A DNA stretch of 64,000 nucleotides, taken from contig CAKMRJ010002223.1 of NCBI GenBank assembly GCA_928212115.1, forward strand, positions 304,287,282-304,351,281, in the 5' to 3' direction. Shown here in pieces: positions 48,368 to 58,280 of this stretch; positions within the stretch are counted from its first letter, which is position 1, and each line of letters opens with the position of its first letter. The translations under genes and the position numbers were made by a program. The stretch is from Lactuca virosa. Taxonomy: Eukaryota > Streptophyta > Magnoliopsida > Asterales > Asteraceae. A model generated the notes under the pieces. It was not told the origin of the DNA. It was given only the letters and a program-made list of their open reading frames with translations, and searched no databases.

Positions 48368-49049
48368 ACTCTCCCCCACTTAAATTAGATTTCGTCCTCG
48401 AAATCTTTCTTCACCATCCCTTACATGCCTGACATCTTGAACGACATACCCCCAAGCCCAAGCATAACTCCAATCGTTCAATCTAACAGAGCTTTCTCAA
48501 CCAACCACATGTACATGCAACCATTAAGTTCGCTTTATTCTAAACAATATTACAACCGATCCGCAGTCACACATCACCTCCGACCTTTGTCGTCAAACAC
48601 TCACTAACTTCATGCATGCTGCGGTCCTTCTCAAGCCAAACAGACCGACTTTCTCAGGTCAAAACATCAGATGGAAACCTCAACTACCCAAAAGAAATCC
48701 TCCAGAAATCCGAAATCTTCACTAATTTATCCTTTACCCAGATAGGGCCAAACTCAACTCGAGAGTCTGATTCAACAGCAGAATTGGAACCACTCAAATC
48801 CAATCTGATACTCAACTCACAACCCGTAATTCACGAATCTACGCGTACATTACTTCTCCGATTCCCTCCAATATGCCACAACCTCTACTCAATTCGAGAT
48901 ATAATGGATCCCAACCATCATGGAGACCACAGTCCCGCCCCTGGCCCGGCCACCAGGTTCCCAAAGACTCAATTATTAGGGCTACCCAAGCCTAAAACTC
49001 TTCTGTGTCAAGCTCTGATCAGAGAGCAATTCATCACAACATTCTCTCG

Positions 49050-49300
49050 CTGACTAGTGGGTACTACGGCTCCCCGCAGTATCACAACGACCTTTCACTG
49101 AACAGTGAGTACTACGGCTCCCCGTAGCATTACCACATCCTCTTAATGAATAGTGAGTACTACGGCTCCCCGTAGCATCATCACACCCCTCACTGAATAG
49201 TGAGTACTACGGCTCCCCGTAGCATCACCACAACCTCTCACTGAATAGTGAGTACTACGGCTCCCCGTAGCATCACCACAACCTCTCTGCACTGACTCAT
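49050..49300. repeat. 48-bp tandem repeat, five units, hairpin-bearing
   Basis: TACTACGGCTCCCCG recurs at 49062, 49110, 49158, 49205 and 49253, i.e. every 47-48 bp. The three middle-to-late units are almost identical. Each later unit contains CTACGG-CTCC-CCGTAG, a 6-bp stem with 4-base loop. Confidence 0.92.
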
Positions 49301-51119
49301 TGAAGCAGCAGCTCCCCACAGTCTTACCTCACTTACTCTGACCACTTCACAATCTCATCCTCAGGTGGACACCACACTGCGATCATTAACTCATGCTCTG
49401 CGGCCCAGAATAGATAGGTACACATACACTCATCCAGGCTAAGCATCACTACTTCGGACGACCACCGTCGTGAGAAAACCTATTTTTCTCGCTGCAATTC
49501 ACATTCTCAGATAAATCTATTTGATGTCAATTAGCTGAAGGGCCCCCACCGGAACCATAGACACTTGGTACACCACTCGTCATCTCATAACTTAAGACTC
49601 GAAATAAACCGAAATTTAGGACATCATACCCGGATGTCTCGGCACACCATCATAGAATCTCATGATGTCTTGCCCCCACCACTGATCTCCTACTCACGAC
49701 ATCATACTCAGATACCGCAATGTACTCTGTCAGAATCTCACAACTGATCTTCCTCTCACACATCTTATAACTTCGAAAATCCCAATCCTCAACTTGAAAC
49801 ACAGAGAAATCATCGATGACTCAGAACACGATGTCGACAATCCTAAACTCCCTCCTCTGTCGCTCAAACCTCTGCAAGAATATTCATACCGACTCTGAAG
49901 CTGGTTGCACGATCATCTCTTACCCTTTCCAAAGAGCATAGAACAATCCATTCATCGAACCAACCACTTCGAAGAATTCTTACCTACCACAAGGCCTCTG
50001 CCTAACGGCCACCTGTCGTGCAGACACTCATCCTTTCTTGAACACGTACCACATGCACTATCTCGCTCTGCACTTCGCCTTGACCATCAATAATCCTGGT
50101 CTCAGGAATCCGCACCGCAGGTCTCTATATCCAGTTCTCTAACCGCTCTTCAACAGATCTCTGATCTCCTCAAAAGCACCCGGTCCTCCCCCACTCAGGG
50201 TTCGAACCATCACCAATTGGTTCACCAATAATCTATCCCACAGACTGTTTTTACCAGTAACATCGCACCTACTCTTGGAAGGTGATACGCAATGCTCAAT
50301 GATCTCCCCGATGGAGATCGAGCAACTCCAATTACCCGAATCTCAGATGAAATTCTCAGAAACTTCTGATCATGACTACCCCTAGTCATTCAGAATCTCG
50401 TATCATCCCACTACCGGACATCTCAACTGTCCAGTAGTAACTCTGACTCTTAATCTGAAATAATGAACTATCATACTCCTCATCCTTGACTCTTCAATCA
50501 ACGTTCCATCACGTGGATTGTAATAAGAGCGGAGTCCTCATTACCATACTCGATACTCCTCATAGACAATAAGAGACACCGCCCCAATATCCTCTTCTTG
50601 ATCGTCTGCCGCTGCAGCTAATACATGACCTACTATGCTCAAATAGGGTGTATCCTTGTCCTTACCCATCTCAGTCCCCACTGACAACCTGCTCATGCTC
50701 TAACATTACCTCTCGGCAGACATACTGCCCAAATACTCTGATGGAAGGTCGCCATCAATGCTAACCCGCAGGGTCTTACCCCCAAGCTCAGAAACCGAAA
50801 TCTCAACACCTCTTATGTTCCCCACAGGAATCGGAAATAGCACCGCTCAGGCCACAGAAAATGACATCTCCACTATCGGCCGGTCGCTCAGCCCATACCG
50901 TATTCTCCTATAACGCACCATCCCTACTCATCCCTGAGTCTTGCGACTCCAACTGGCATCTCACCAACAGTCCCTCGGAGTTAACTCGGTTTCCCTTTCA
51001 AGGGATGCTCCACTAAAACTCGTCCATCATGGGCTTCAGGCCCCAACTCTTTCTCATCTGATCTCAGTCTAGACAATCACCACGAAATAACTGGTAGAAC
51101 CAGGAACACTAACCGCCAC

Positions 51120-51515
51120 AGATCATGGTACTCGAACCATGTGGCCACCTCTCGATCTGCTATGAACCATGGTAATTGAACCATGTTATCTCCTCTTAAT
51201 GTGCTACCAATCATGGTACTCGAATCATGACATCACCTCTCAATCTGCTACCAATCATGGTACTCAAACCATGACATCACCTCTCAATCTGCTACCAATC
51301 ATGGCACTCGAACCATGACATCACCTCTCAGTCTGCTACCAATCATGGTACTCGAACCATGACATCACCTTTCAATATGCTACCAATCATGGTACTCGAA
51401 CCATGACATCACCTCTCAGTCTGCTACCAATCATGGTACTCGAACCATGACATCACCTCTCAGTCTGCTACCAATCATGGTACTCGAAACCATGACATCA
51501 CCTCTCAATCTGCTA
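51120..51515. repeat. 44-bp tandem repeat, nine units, hairpin-bearing
   Basis: CATGGTACTCGAACCATG or a close variant starts at 51124, 51168, 51212, 51256, 51300, 51344, 51388, 51432 and 51476, an exact 44-bp period. Each has a 6-bp stem CATGGT/ACCATG around a 6-base loop. Confidence 0.95.
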
Positions 51516-52438
51516 CCTAGAATATCCCGAATATTCCCTGCATCAAGTATGGGTCCTCTGCTTTCAGTAGTACGGGCCCATACTACCTGCCACATCTACC
51601 CATACCTTCCACATGGACCATTCCAGATTTCCTAAGTAGCTGCTCAACCTTCTCGCTCGTCCATCCCGTTACTCGTGTTCGCTCCCCCAACGAAATACTC
51701 TGCCCTGTCAGCACACTCATCCGACCATGGTCACCCCCCAAGCTCTTCCTAGGTGCTCACACTTCTCTGCCATCAGCTGCTGAAGAACTCCTAATGATGC
51801 CAGCCATCTACCTCCTGAATATCGTCATATTCACTTAGTAGCTGACTCCCATCATCGAGAGTTCCACAAAGCACGAAGCAAGCAGCATTCGGGCATCGAA
51901 CAATCTCCACTAGCACGTAAAACCCCTCTAGGCTATTATCCTACTTGCTCTCCTCATACCCATAGGATATCACCAAACTCAAGCAACTTCACTCCACGTG
52001 GGCATCTGACTACCCTCTCAGCAGACTCCACAATTGCTCATCTAGGTATCTCTCTTAGATTACTCCACTACTCAAATCCCTCTAAAAAAAAAGATTCCTG
52101 CTGGATACTCTTACTCAACACATACTCGAAAACACATCACAGATAACAACAACTCCAAGGCTACGACATCACAAATCAGGCCACTCTAGTCCTAAAATAT
52201 GAAATACCTAGCCTATCTCTAGCATGCATAATACGTCATAATTATCTCATAATACAAAAGTAAGGGTATTTTGGGAAATCACCGTTCGGGCTCTGGCTGA
52301 TTGTACACACTGCTCTTTCTCGTTTTCCCTTTGGAAACTCTCGTTCGCTTTAGAAAAATCATTTCTTTGAAAACTTTTCTCAAATCCCCAGTTTGAGTCC
52401 AGATTTACCCGAAGGTGCATCCGAATCCCTCAAACCAA

Positions 52439-52454
52439 GGCTTTGATACCAACT
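52439..52454 (-). other. Element F primer binding site
   Basis: On the - strand AGTTGGTATCAAAGCC, one mismatch from the initiator-Met site used by gypsy B. Confidence 0.85.
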
Positions 52455-54615
52455 TGTAACGCCGTAAATTTTCATATAAAATTTTCATTGTTAAATCACA
52501 AAAATTCTCATAATACATTACATAAAAATCCCCAATTATCAAATTAACAAAACACAAATCCATAATTGTTTGATTAGTAATCCAGGATCCTCCAAAACAT
52601 AACTCTTCATCTCGTGTGTACAATCGAGCCGTCGCCTTCCCGTGATCCTAAGAAGTACCTGAAACACATAACACATAACACGGTAAGCACGAAGCTTAGT
52701 GAGTTCCCCAAAATACCACATATAACACATGTTAGCCACTCGAGGCTATAACTCTATGGGCCCACCGGCCCTAACTCTGTGGACCCTCTGGTCCTAACTC
52801 TGTGGACCTTCTGGTCCTAACTCTGTAAACTCTGGAATACACACAACATAAATCACATAGAAATAATGCAGTGCAACACATCACATACATAGCATACAAG
52901 ATACTCTGTCACATAACCCTACTCACCACTCAAGGTAATGTATAGTGAGAAGACTCACCTCGGATGGCGAACAGATCCTATAAATGCTGCTGCTACACTC
53001 CGGCTTCTATCACTAAGCCAAACCCATAAATAACCCCATTAGCATCTAAGACCAACTTTCACATTATTAGGTCTAAATATGGTCCATCAATCCGGTCCAT
53101 AAATAATCCAAGCCCAATGGGTCCACCAAGGCCCAATACCAAATGGGTTCACAAAAAGTCCTCTAATGGCCCAACTAGAAAATTGGGCCCAAACCCTCAT
53201 ATGGGCCTTACCCTAAAGCCCATCTAAATATTCTAGTTCACATGACTGCTCCTGGATGGCCCATCAATGGCCCAAACACCAAAGCCTAATAGGATGACCC
53301 AACACAAGGCCCAAGTATAAATTAGGGTTTTCACATAAAATGATGATTAGGGTTAAGTGTTTCTCACTTAACCCATTAAGGACTTAACCCACTAAGTCCA
53401 AACGCGGGTCCCAATAGGTCAAAATCCACCAACCCCAAAATTAGGGTTTTCTAAGCCCTAATTAGGGTTTTTAGCCCAATAACCATCCAACTAGCCCAGA
53501 TCAAGAATTTTGGGCCGATTAGGGTTCACTATGCTAAGCACCACCCACTACCACCTCAGGTAATGGTGGTCAGTGGCGGCTCACGGCGGCGGCCACCATT
53601 TCCAATGGTGGTGGCTTGAAATCTTGACTCAAAAATCACATATATCACTTTACACATAATGCACACACACACACAGCCACCCTCCACAGCGGCTGGTGGC
53701 GGCAGAAGACGGTGGCAGGGGGCGGCAGCCACCATGGTTGGCTGCCATGGTGGTTGCTTGCGATTTCCGGCAGCTCATACACACCCACACTCGACTGGAT
53801 GCATTCCTTCGCCACTAAAAGCTAAGTAAATACCAAATACACGCAGTGACACACACACACACTGCCACCAACCTTAAGGTGGCTGATGGCAGCTAAAGGC
53901 TCAACGACAGGGGACACGTCCGGAGCTACGACGGCGATAGGACTCGAGAAATGACGAGAGAAGAGAAGGGATTCATTACCGGCGGAAATAGATTCAGCGA
54001 CGACCACGAACACACCAATCTTCATGGTCACCTGCGACGGCAGTGTACGCGGTTGGCTCCGAGCTTTCAGCTTCTCACTACGCCTCCGACAACAACGCAT
54101 GCGTGGCAGTGCTCAACGTCGAGGCGGCAGGTGGCCCTGCCTGATCGGAACAGTGGACGAAGGGGCGAAGGCGGCTGAGCATCACGTATGGCGGCTGGAA
54201 GATAGGGTTTGGGTTTGGGGAGTAATAAGGTTACGGGTTTGATCCACCGCCCATTCTCACAAGATTGCCATATTGACATTATTAATCCCTCCTCCCTTTA
54301 TTCTTTTCAAATAACATCCGAAATTTACCATATAGCCCCCATCACTCCAAAGTTCTTTCAACTTGAGTCCAAAACTTACCTAACAGCCCCTATCTTCATA
54401 AATCCTTTCATCATAGGTCCCGAAATTAACAATCAGCCCCTTAAGCCTTCAAATATTTTCAAATTAAATCCATAGCTTACACATTTATCCCCCAAAATCC
54501 AAAATTATATCAATTAGCTCCCTAATACCAACACTCTACTAAATATTATTTACTTTAGGATTATTATTCATATTAACCCTTATCTATTTATTTATTTAAT
54601 ATACGGGATGCTACA
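52455..54615 (-). repeat. Element F 5' LTR
   Basis: Co-linear with 46187-48367. Differences are few and include a shorter (CA)n run and a small deletion near 53176. It ends GATGCTACA and is followed by AAATA. Confidence 0.93.
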
Positions 54616-54620
54616 AAATA

Positions 54621-56215
54621 TTCCTTTGTTTTAAGAAAATCCTATTATCTGTATTCAAACTATCTCTATCGATCATGATATTCGTTATTTGCAAATCTAG
54701 ATGATCTATTTTTGCCTTCTTCACCTCCAACATCCTTTGGGTTTCTAGTAACTGAGTACTAGATTTCTTAGCCTCATTGCTAGCAAAGACCACTACATTA
54801 TTAACATAAGTAACAACATCATCAAACTCAGTTAACATAGAACTATAAGCACTTGAAGGAATATCAAAGGATTGAAGTAGAGAACGTACCTTCGAAGTCA
54901 TTGGTGCTTTGTCTGTTGATGTCGAAACAAAGCAATGACCAGTAATCTTCTCTTCTTCATCCTCCTTAAACTTCACAAACATGGCTCCGTGTGTCAGATT
55001 TCTCATCTCTTCATCACCCGAGCCAGAAGACCATATCTGATATTTGCCTTCATCCTCATCTTCTCCTCTCGCAAACAATGACATTCCTTTCGACTTTGCC
55101 CTTACTTCCTCCAATCGCTTAGAATAGTATGCCTCATCCTTAACCCTACTCTTCCTTTCCTCTTTCCTTTTCAGCATGCAGTCATTAGCCATGTGATTTG
55201 CACCATGACAGTAATGACAATCAATTCTAGAATCTCCCTTCAGCTTTTTCTCCAGTTTCGAATCTTCAACTTTAACCTCCTTCTTCTCGAACTTCTTCTC
55301 ATCACCAACTTTCCCAGTGTTACTTTCTCTCATTTCACCAACTTTCGACTTTCCAGAGAATGGCTTTTTATAAAACTTCTTTACTCTGTTGTTAGAGTAA
55401 AAAGCCACCGTTTCGTCATCAGAGTTGACAATAAGACCTTCGTCTTCAAAGCTTTCCTTCTCAGTAACTTCCATCTCACCTACTCTTCCCGTTACTTTCG
55501 AAACCAACGCTAATGGACCTCCCAGATTGATTTTTGACTTTTCGGCTATTTCATTCACTTCAGTTTCATGAGCTTTTAGCAGATTGTAAAGATCATTAAG
55601 AGTCAAAAAATCGAAGGTTTGTTGTATCTTCATCATCAAACTCACATTCCTCCATTCCTTGCGTAGCCCCATTATGAAAGTAAGGTTGTATTCCATAGTA
55701 GATCTGGTAATTCCATACCGATTACACTTGTAGATGAGCTCATTCAGACGATCATAGTATAATTCTATCATTTCACCATCTTTTTGCTTAAACTCCCTTA
55801 ATTCAATCAGACATTGCTTGACTGAACTGATTTTGGTCTTCTCACTACCCTGGTACTTTTCCTTCAGTGTATTCCAGATTTGTTTTGATGTTTTTCAAGT
55901 TCGAACATAGCTATACACCACAGGAGCAAGAGCACCACGAAGCTCTCTCATGCATCTTTTCTCATTCTTCTATAGCCTTTCAGTTTGTTCAGTAACACTT
56001 TGAGTTGATGAAGAAGTACCAATACTTTTAACAGACGAAGGTGGATGAACATCATCAGTAATGCACTTCCATAGCTCTTCATCGAGTCCATTCAAGTAAT
56101 CCTCCATTCGATCCACCTATTGATCATAATACTCTGGAATAAGCATAGGAATCTTAGTTGAAGATCTTAGCAAATGCGAGAAAGAAGTCATCGTGTTCAT
56201 GTTGAAGTTCGCCAT
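54621..56215 (-). pseudogene. Extra-ORF copia gag, N-terminal part with zinc knuckle
   Basis: The start ATG is at 56213-56215 (MANFNMNTMTSFSHLLRSST). A TAG at 56117-56119 replaces a Trp codon in the DQ*VDRMEDYLNG block, and another break lies near 55890. From 55771 to 54621 the frame is open with ELYYDRLNELIYKCNRYGI, then TFIMGLRKEWRNVSLMMKI and the knuckle CHYCHGANHMANDC near 55180-55221. A helical tail follows (THGAMFVKFKEDEEEKITGH and onward). It is cut at 54620 by element F; the AAATA duplication marks the site. Confidence 0.9.
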
Positions 56216-56443
56216 GGATGTACGGACAGATTTAGAGAATAGCTTCAGAAACTTGAAAATTCACGGATGAATTTATCAAAAAACACTAATCGATCACTCA
56301 ATTAAACAACGTAATCGCAGAATCGAATCACAACTGAAGATTTAAGATGATTTTCAGTATCAAAAGAGCGGAAACTTTTGAATCTAAGATGTGACTCAAA
56401 ATACTTTTGACACAAACGAAATTAGATCATTGCAGAATGATTC

Positions 56444-56459
56444 CTGCTCTGATACCAGT
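56444..56459 (-). other. Extra-ORF copia primer binding site
   Basis: On the - strand ACTGGTATCAGAGCAG abuts the 5' LTR, a match to the initiator-Met tRNA complement. Confidence 0.9.
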
Positions 56460-56771
56460 TGTAGTTGCAAATCAATCGAGTGAAAATAGTACAATCAGAG
56501 TAAACAATAAACGTAGAACACACGATGTAAATAATGTCTGTTGAGCTCAATTAGCTTTCAAGAGAGTACAGAGTGAATAGACAAAATACAAGGAAGTTCT
56601 TATCTAACTCTAATACCGTTCACCTATTTATAGGGAACCTGAAAGCGAACAAAAAATACAAGGGACTAATTACTCTAGACTTCGAACTCTAAAATGCCCA
56701 TGTAATAAGTTTACAAACTAACGAAGCTATCAACAGGATTCGACACCTCACAACTAAACTCGACCTCTACA
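56460..56771 (-). repeat. 5' LTR of the extra-ORF copia
   Basis: From TGTAGTTGC to CTCTACA. It differs from the 3' LTR at only a handful of positions by eye. Just 312 bp long, against 750-800 bp for copias A-C. Confidence 0.92.
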
Positions 56772-56797
56772 AAAATACCTGAAAACCAGATGTTACA
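56772..56797 (-). repeat. gypsy D 3' LTR, last 26 bp
   Basis: It ends AGATGTTACA, the inner LTR terminus, directly followed by the reverse complement of a polypurine tract (ATTCTCCCCCAGTAG at 56798-56812). It therefore closes the LTR that began at 7248. Confidence 0.75.
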
Positions 56798-56814
56798 ATT
56801 CTCCCCCAGTAGAA

Positions 56815-57249
56815 TCAGAATTTGCCCTCGAAGTCAGCCTCGGAAAACAGATCAGGGTAGTGCTCACATATCTCAGTCTCGGGCTCCCAAGTCCACTCCG
56901 AGCCTTTTTGGTGTTGCCACTGAACTTTGACCAAGTTCACCACCTTGTTCCTCAAGGTCTTCACTCTCCTATCCAGAATCGCCACTGGCTTCTCAATGTA
57001 ATTCAAGAGATCATCAACCTAAATGTCCTCCAAAGGAACCATAGATGTATCATCAGCAATACACTTTCTTAACTGGGAAACATGGAATGTATCATGAATC
57101 TGACTCAACTCCTCTGGTAGCTCCAACCAGTAAGCCACCTTGCCCACATGGGTCAACACTCTGAAAGGGCCAATAAACCTGGGGCCCTGCTTTCGCCGCT
57201 TCTTGAAGCGAATAACACCATTCCATGGTGATAACTTCAGAAGTACCAA
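56815..57249 (-). pseudogene. gypsy D integrase C-terminus with chromodomain
   Basis: This is the C-terminal end of Ty3/gypsy integrase, which directs integration and, in chromoviruses, reads histone marks. Reading leftward there is a GPFxxL-type module (GPRFIGPFRVLTHVGKVAYW), FHVSQLRKCI, then a chromodomain with NYIEKPVAILDRRVKTLRNK, VKVQWQHQKGSEWTWEPE and EHYPDLF. An in-frame TAG at 57019-57021 separates the two halves where gypsy B reads CAG (Gln), a C to T change. The rest is open to a natural end near 56815. It lies just inside the 3' LTR, as expected. Confidence 0.9.
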
Positions 57250-58280
57250 ATCTCCTACTTGAAACTCTAGCTTAGAGCGTCGTCGGTCCGCATAACTCTT
57301 TTGGAGACTCTGGCTGTCCGCAATCTCTGTCTGACTTGTTGGATGAGCTTGGTCGTCTTGAGCACTATCTCAGTGCTCCCCATGACTCTCTGTCCGACCT
57401 TGCCCCAAAAAATAGGAGTCCGACACATCCTCCCATATAGAAGCTCAAAGGGAGGCATGCCAATGCTGGTATGATGGCTGTTGTTATAAGAAACCTCAGC
57501 CAAAGGAAGGTAGGTGTCCCAGCTCCCGCCGAAATCAATGATGCCGGCACGCAACATATCCTCGAGCATCTGAATAGTCCACTCGCTCTGCCTGTCCGTC
57601 TGCGGATGATATGCAGTACTGAAATGTAACCGGGTGCCCAACTCCTCGTGAAACATCTTCCAAAACCTAGAAGTGAAACGAACATCCCGGTTCGACACAA
57701 TAGAAGTCGGCACCCTATGCCGTGCCACCATCTCTCGGACATAAATCTCAGCTAGCGTCTCTATAGAAGAGCCCTCACTTATGGCTAGGAAGTGAGTACT
57801 CTTCTTCAAACGATCCACTATCACCCAGATAGCATCAAAACCCCTTGTGATCTTTGGAAATTTTGTAATGAAATCCATCGTGATCAGATCCCACTTCCAT
57901 AGTGGAACCTCCAAAGGCTGCAGTTTTCCGTGAGGGCGCTGGTGCTCGACTTTAACCTTCCGGTAGGTCAAGCATCACTATACAAACCAAGCCACATCCC
58001 TCTTCATACATGCCCATCAATAATTATGCTTCAGATCAGGTACATCTTGGTAACCCCCAGATGAATGGAGAATCTGGACTTGTGGTCCTCCTCCATCAAT
58101 CCCTGTCGAGCCCCACCAATATATGACACTCAAACCCGCCCATGAAGAGTCAAAAGTCCCCTGCTGTCGATATCAAAGGTTGAAATCTGACCGATCACCC
58201 GCTCGCTTTTCCGATTCTCTTCCTTTATGGCCTCTGACTGCGCTTCTTTGATCATTTCCAAAACTGGGGTCATCACAGTC
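57250..58280 (-). pseudogene. gypsy D integrase core and N-terminus, interrupted by gypsy E
   Basis: The frame 57267-57971 carries the integrase core with TMDFITKFPK, YVREMVARH, RFTSRFWKMFHEELGTRLHF, the PQTDRQSEWTIQ block holding the catalytic Glu, and MPPFELLYGR. The second catalytic Asp, in the block reading SDQD in gypsy B, is Asn here (SNRD; codon at 57690-57692), so the enzyme would be inactive even if made. From 57972 to 58280 only degraded integrase N-terminal sequence remains; it corresponds to the HHCC region of gypsy B but has several breaks. At 58280 gypsy E begins. RNase H, RT, protease and gag of this element are outside the window. Confidence 0.88.

Larger units (their letters stand above)
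48368..52438 (-). other. Element F interior, non-coding
   Basis: It begins inside the 3' LTR with the complement of a polypurine tract (ACTCTCCCCCACTT). I see no gag, protease, RT or integrase motif on either strand. A TCGTCCTCGAAATC phrase near 48390 matches the spot where gypsy B and D have the end of pol, so the interior is probably a scrambled remainder of such a pol. Arrays lie at 49050-49300 and 51120-51515. Confidence 0.75.
46187..54615 (-). mobile_element. Element F: Ty3/gypsy-type non-autonomous LTR element without coding region
   Basis: LTRs at 46187-48367 and 52455-54615 are flanked by perfect AAATA duplications (46182-46186 and 54616-54620). An initiator-Met primer site and a gypsy-type polypurine tract place it in - orientation. 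The 4.1-kb interior has no gag or pol motif in any frame; instead it holds two minisatellites. It resembles LARD-type derivatives. Terminal sequences and leader relate it to gypsy B. Confidence 0.92.
34719..56771 (-). mobile_element. Ty1/copia element with long extra 3' ORF (SIRE-like layout), hosts element F
   Basis: Short LTRs (about 312 bp) at 34719-35030 and 56460-56771, an initiator-Met primer site, and gag, protease, integrase, RT and RNase H in copia order on the - strand are followed by an extra 3.9-kb coding region before the 3' LTR. The extra ORF at the env position recalls SIRE/Maximus elements, though SIRE LTRs are usually longer; the lineage is an inference. Own length without F is about 13.6 kb. 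The flanks ATGAT and AAAAT match poorly, so the target duplication is unclear. Confidence 0.88.
7248..58280 (-). mobile_element. Ty3/gypsy chromodomain element (gypsy D), split by several insertions, 5' half outside window
   Basis: Visible parts are the 3' LTR in three pieces (7248-8613, 34568-34718, 56772-56797), the polypurine tract, and the end of pol with a chromodomain and integrase (56815-58280). The three LTR pieces add up to about 1.54 kb, close to the 1.67 kb of the related gypsy B LTR, which supports the joining. Athila has entered the LTR at 8613/34568, the extra-ORF copia at 34718/56772, and gypsy E has entered pol at 58280. Tekay/Del-type chromovirus affiliation is inferred from LTR style, polypurine tract and chromodomain. 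TGTTC (7243-7247) is the expected target duplication, with its partner outside the window. Confidence 0.85.

Noticed and set aside
51120..51515. Regular 44-bp repeats resembling a CRISPR array
   Set aside because: Whole units repeat, with no unique spacers, inside a plant LTR element; it is a minisatellite.
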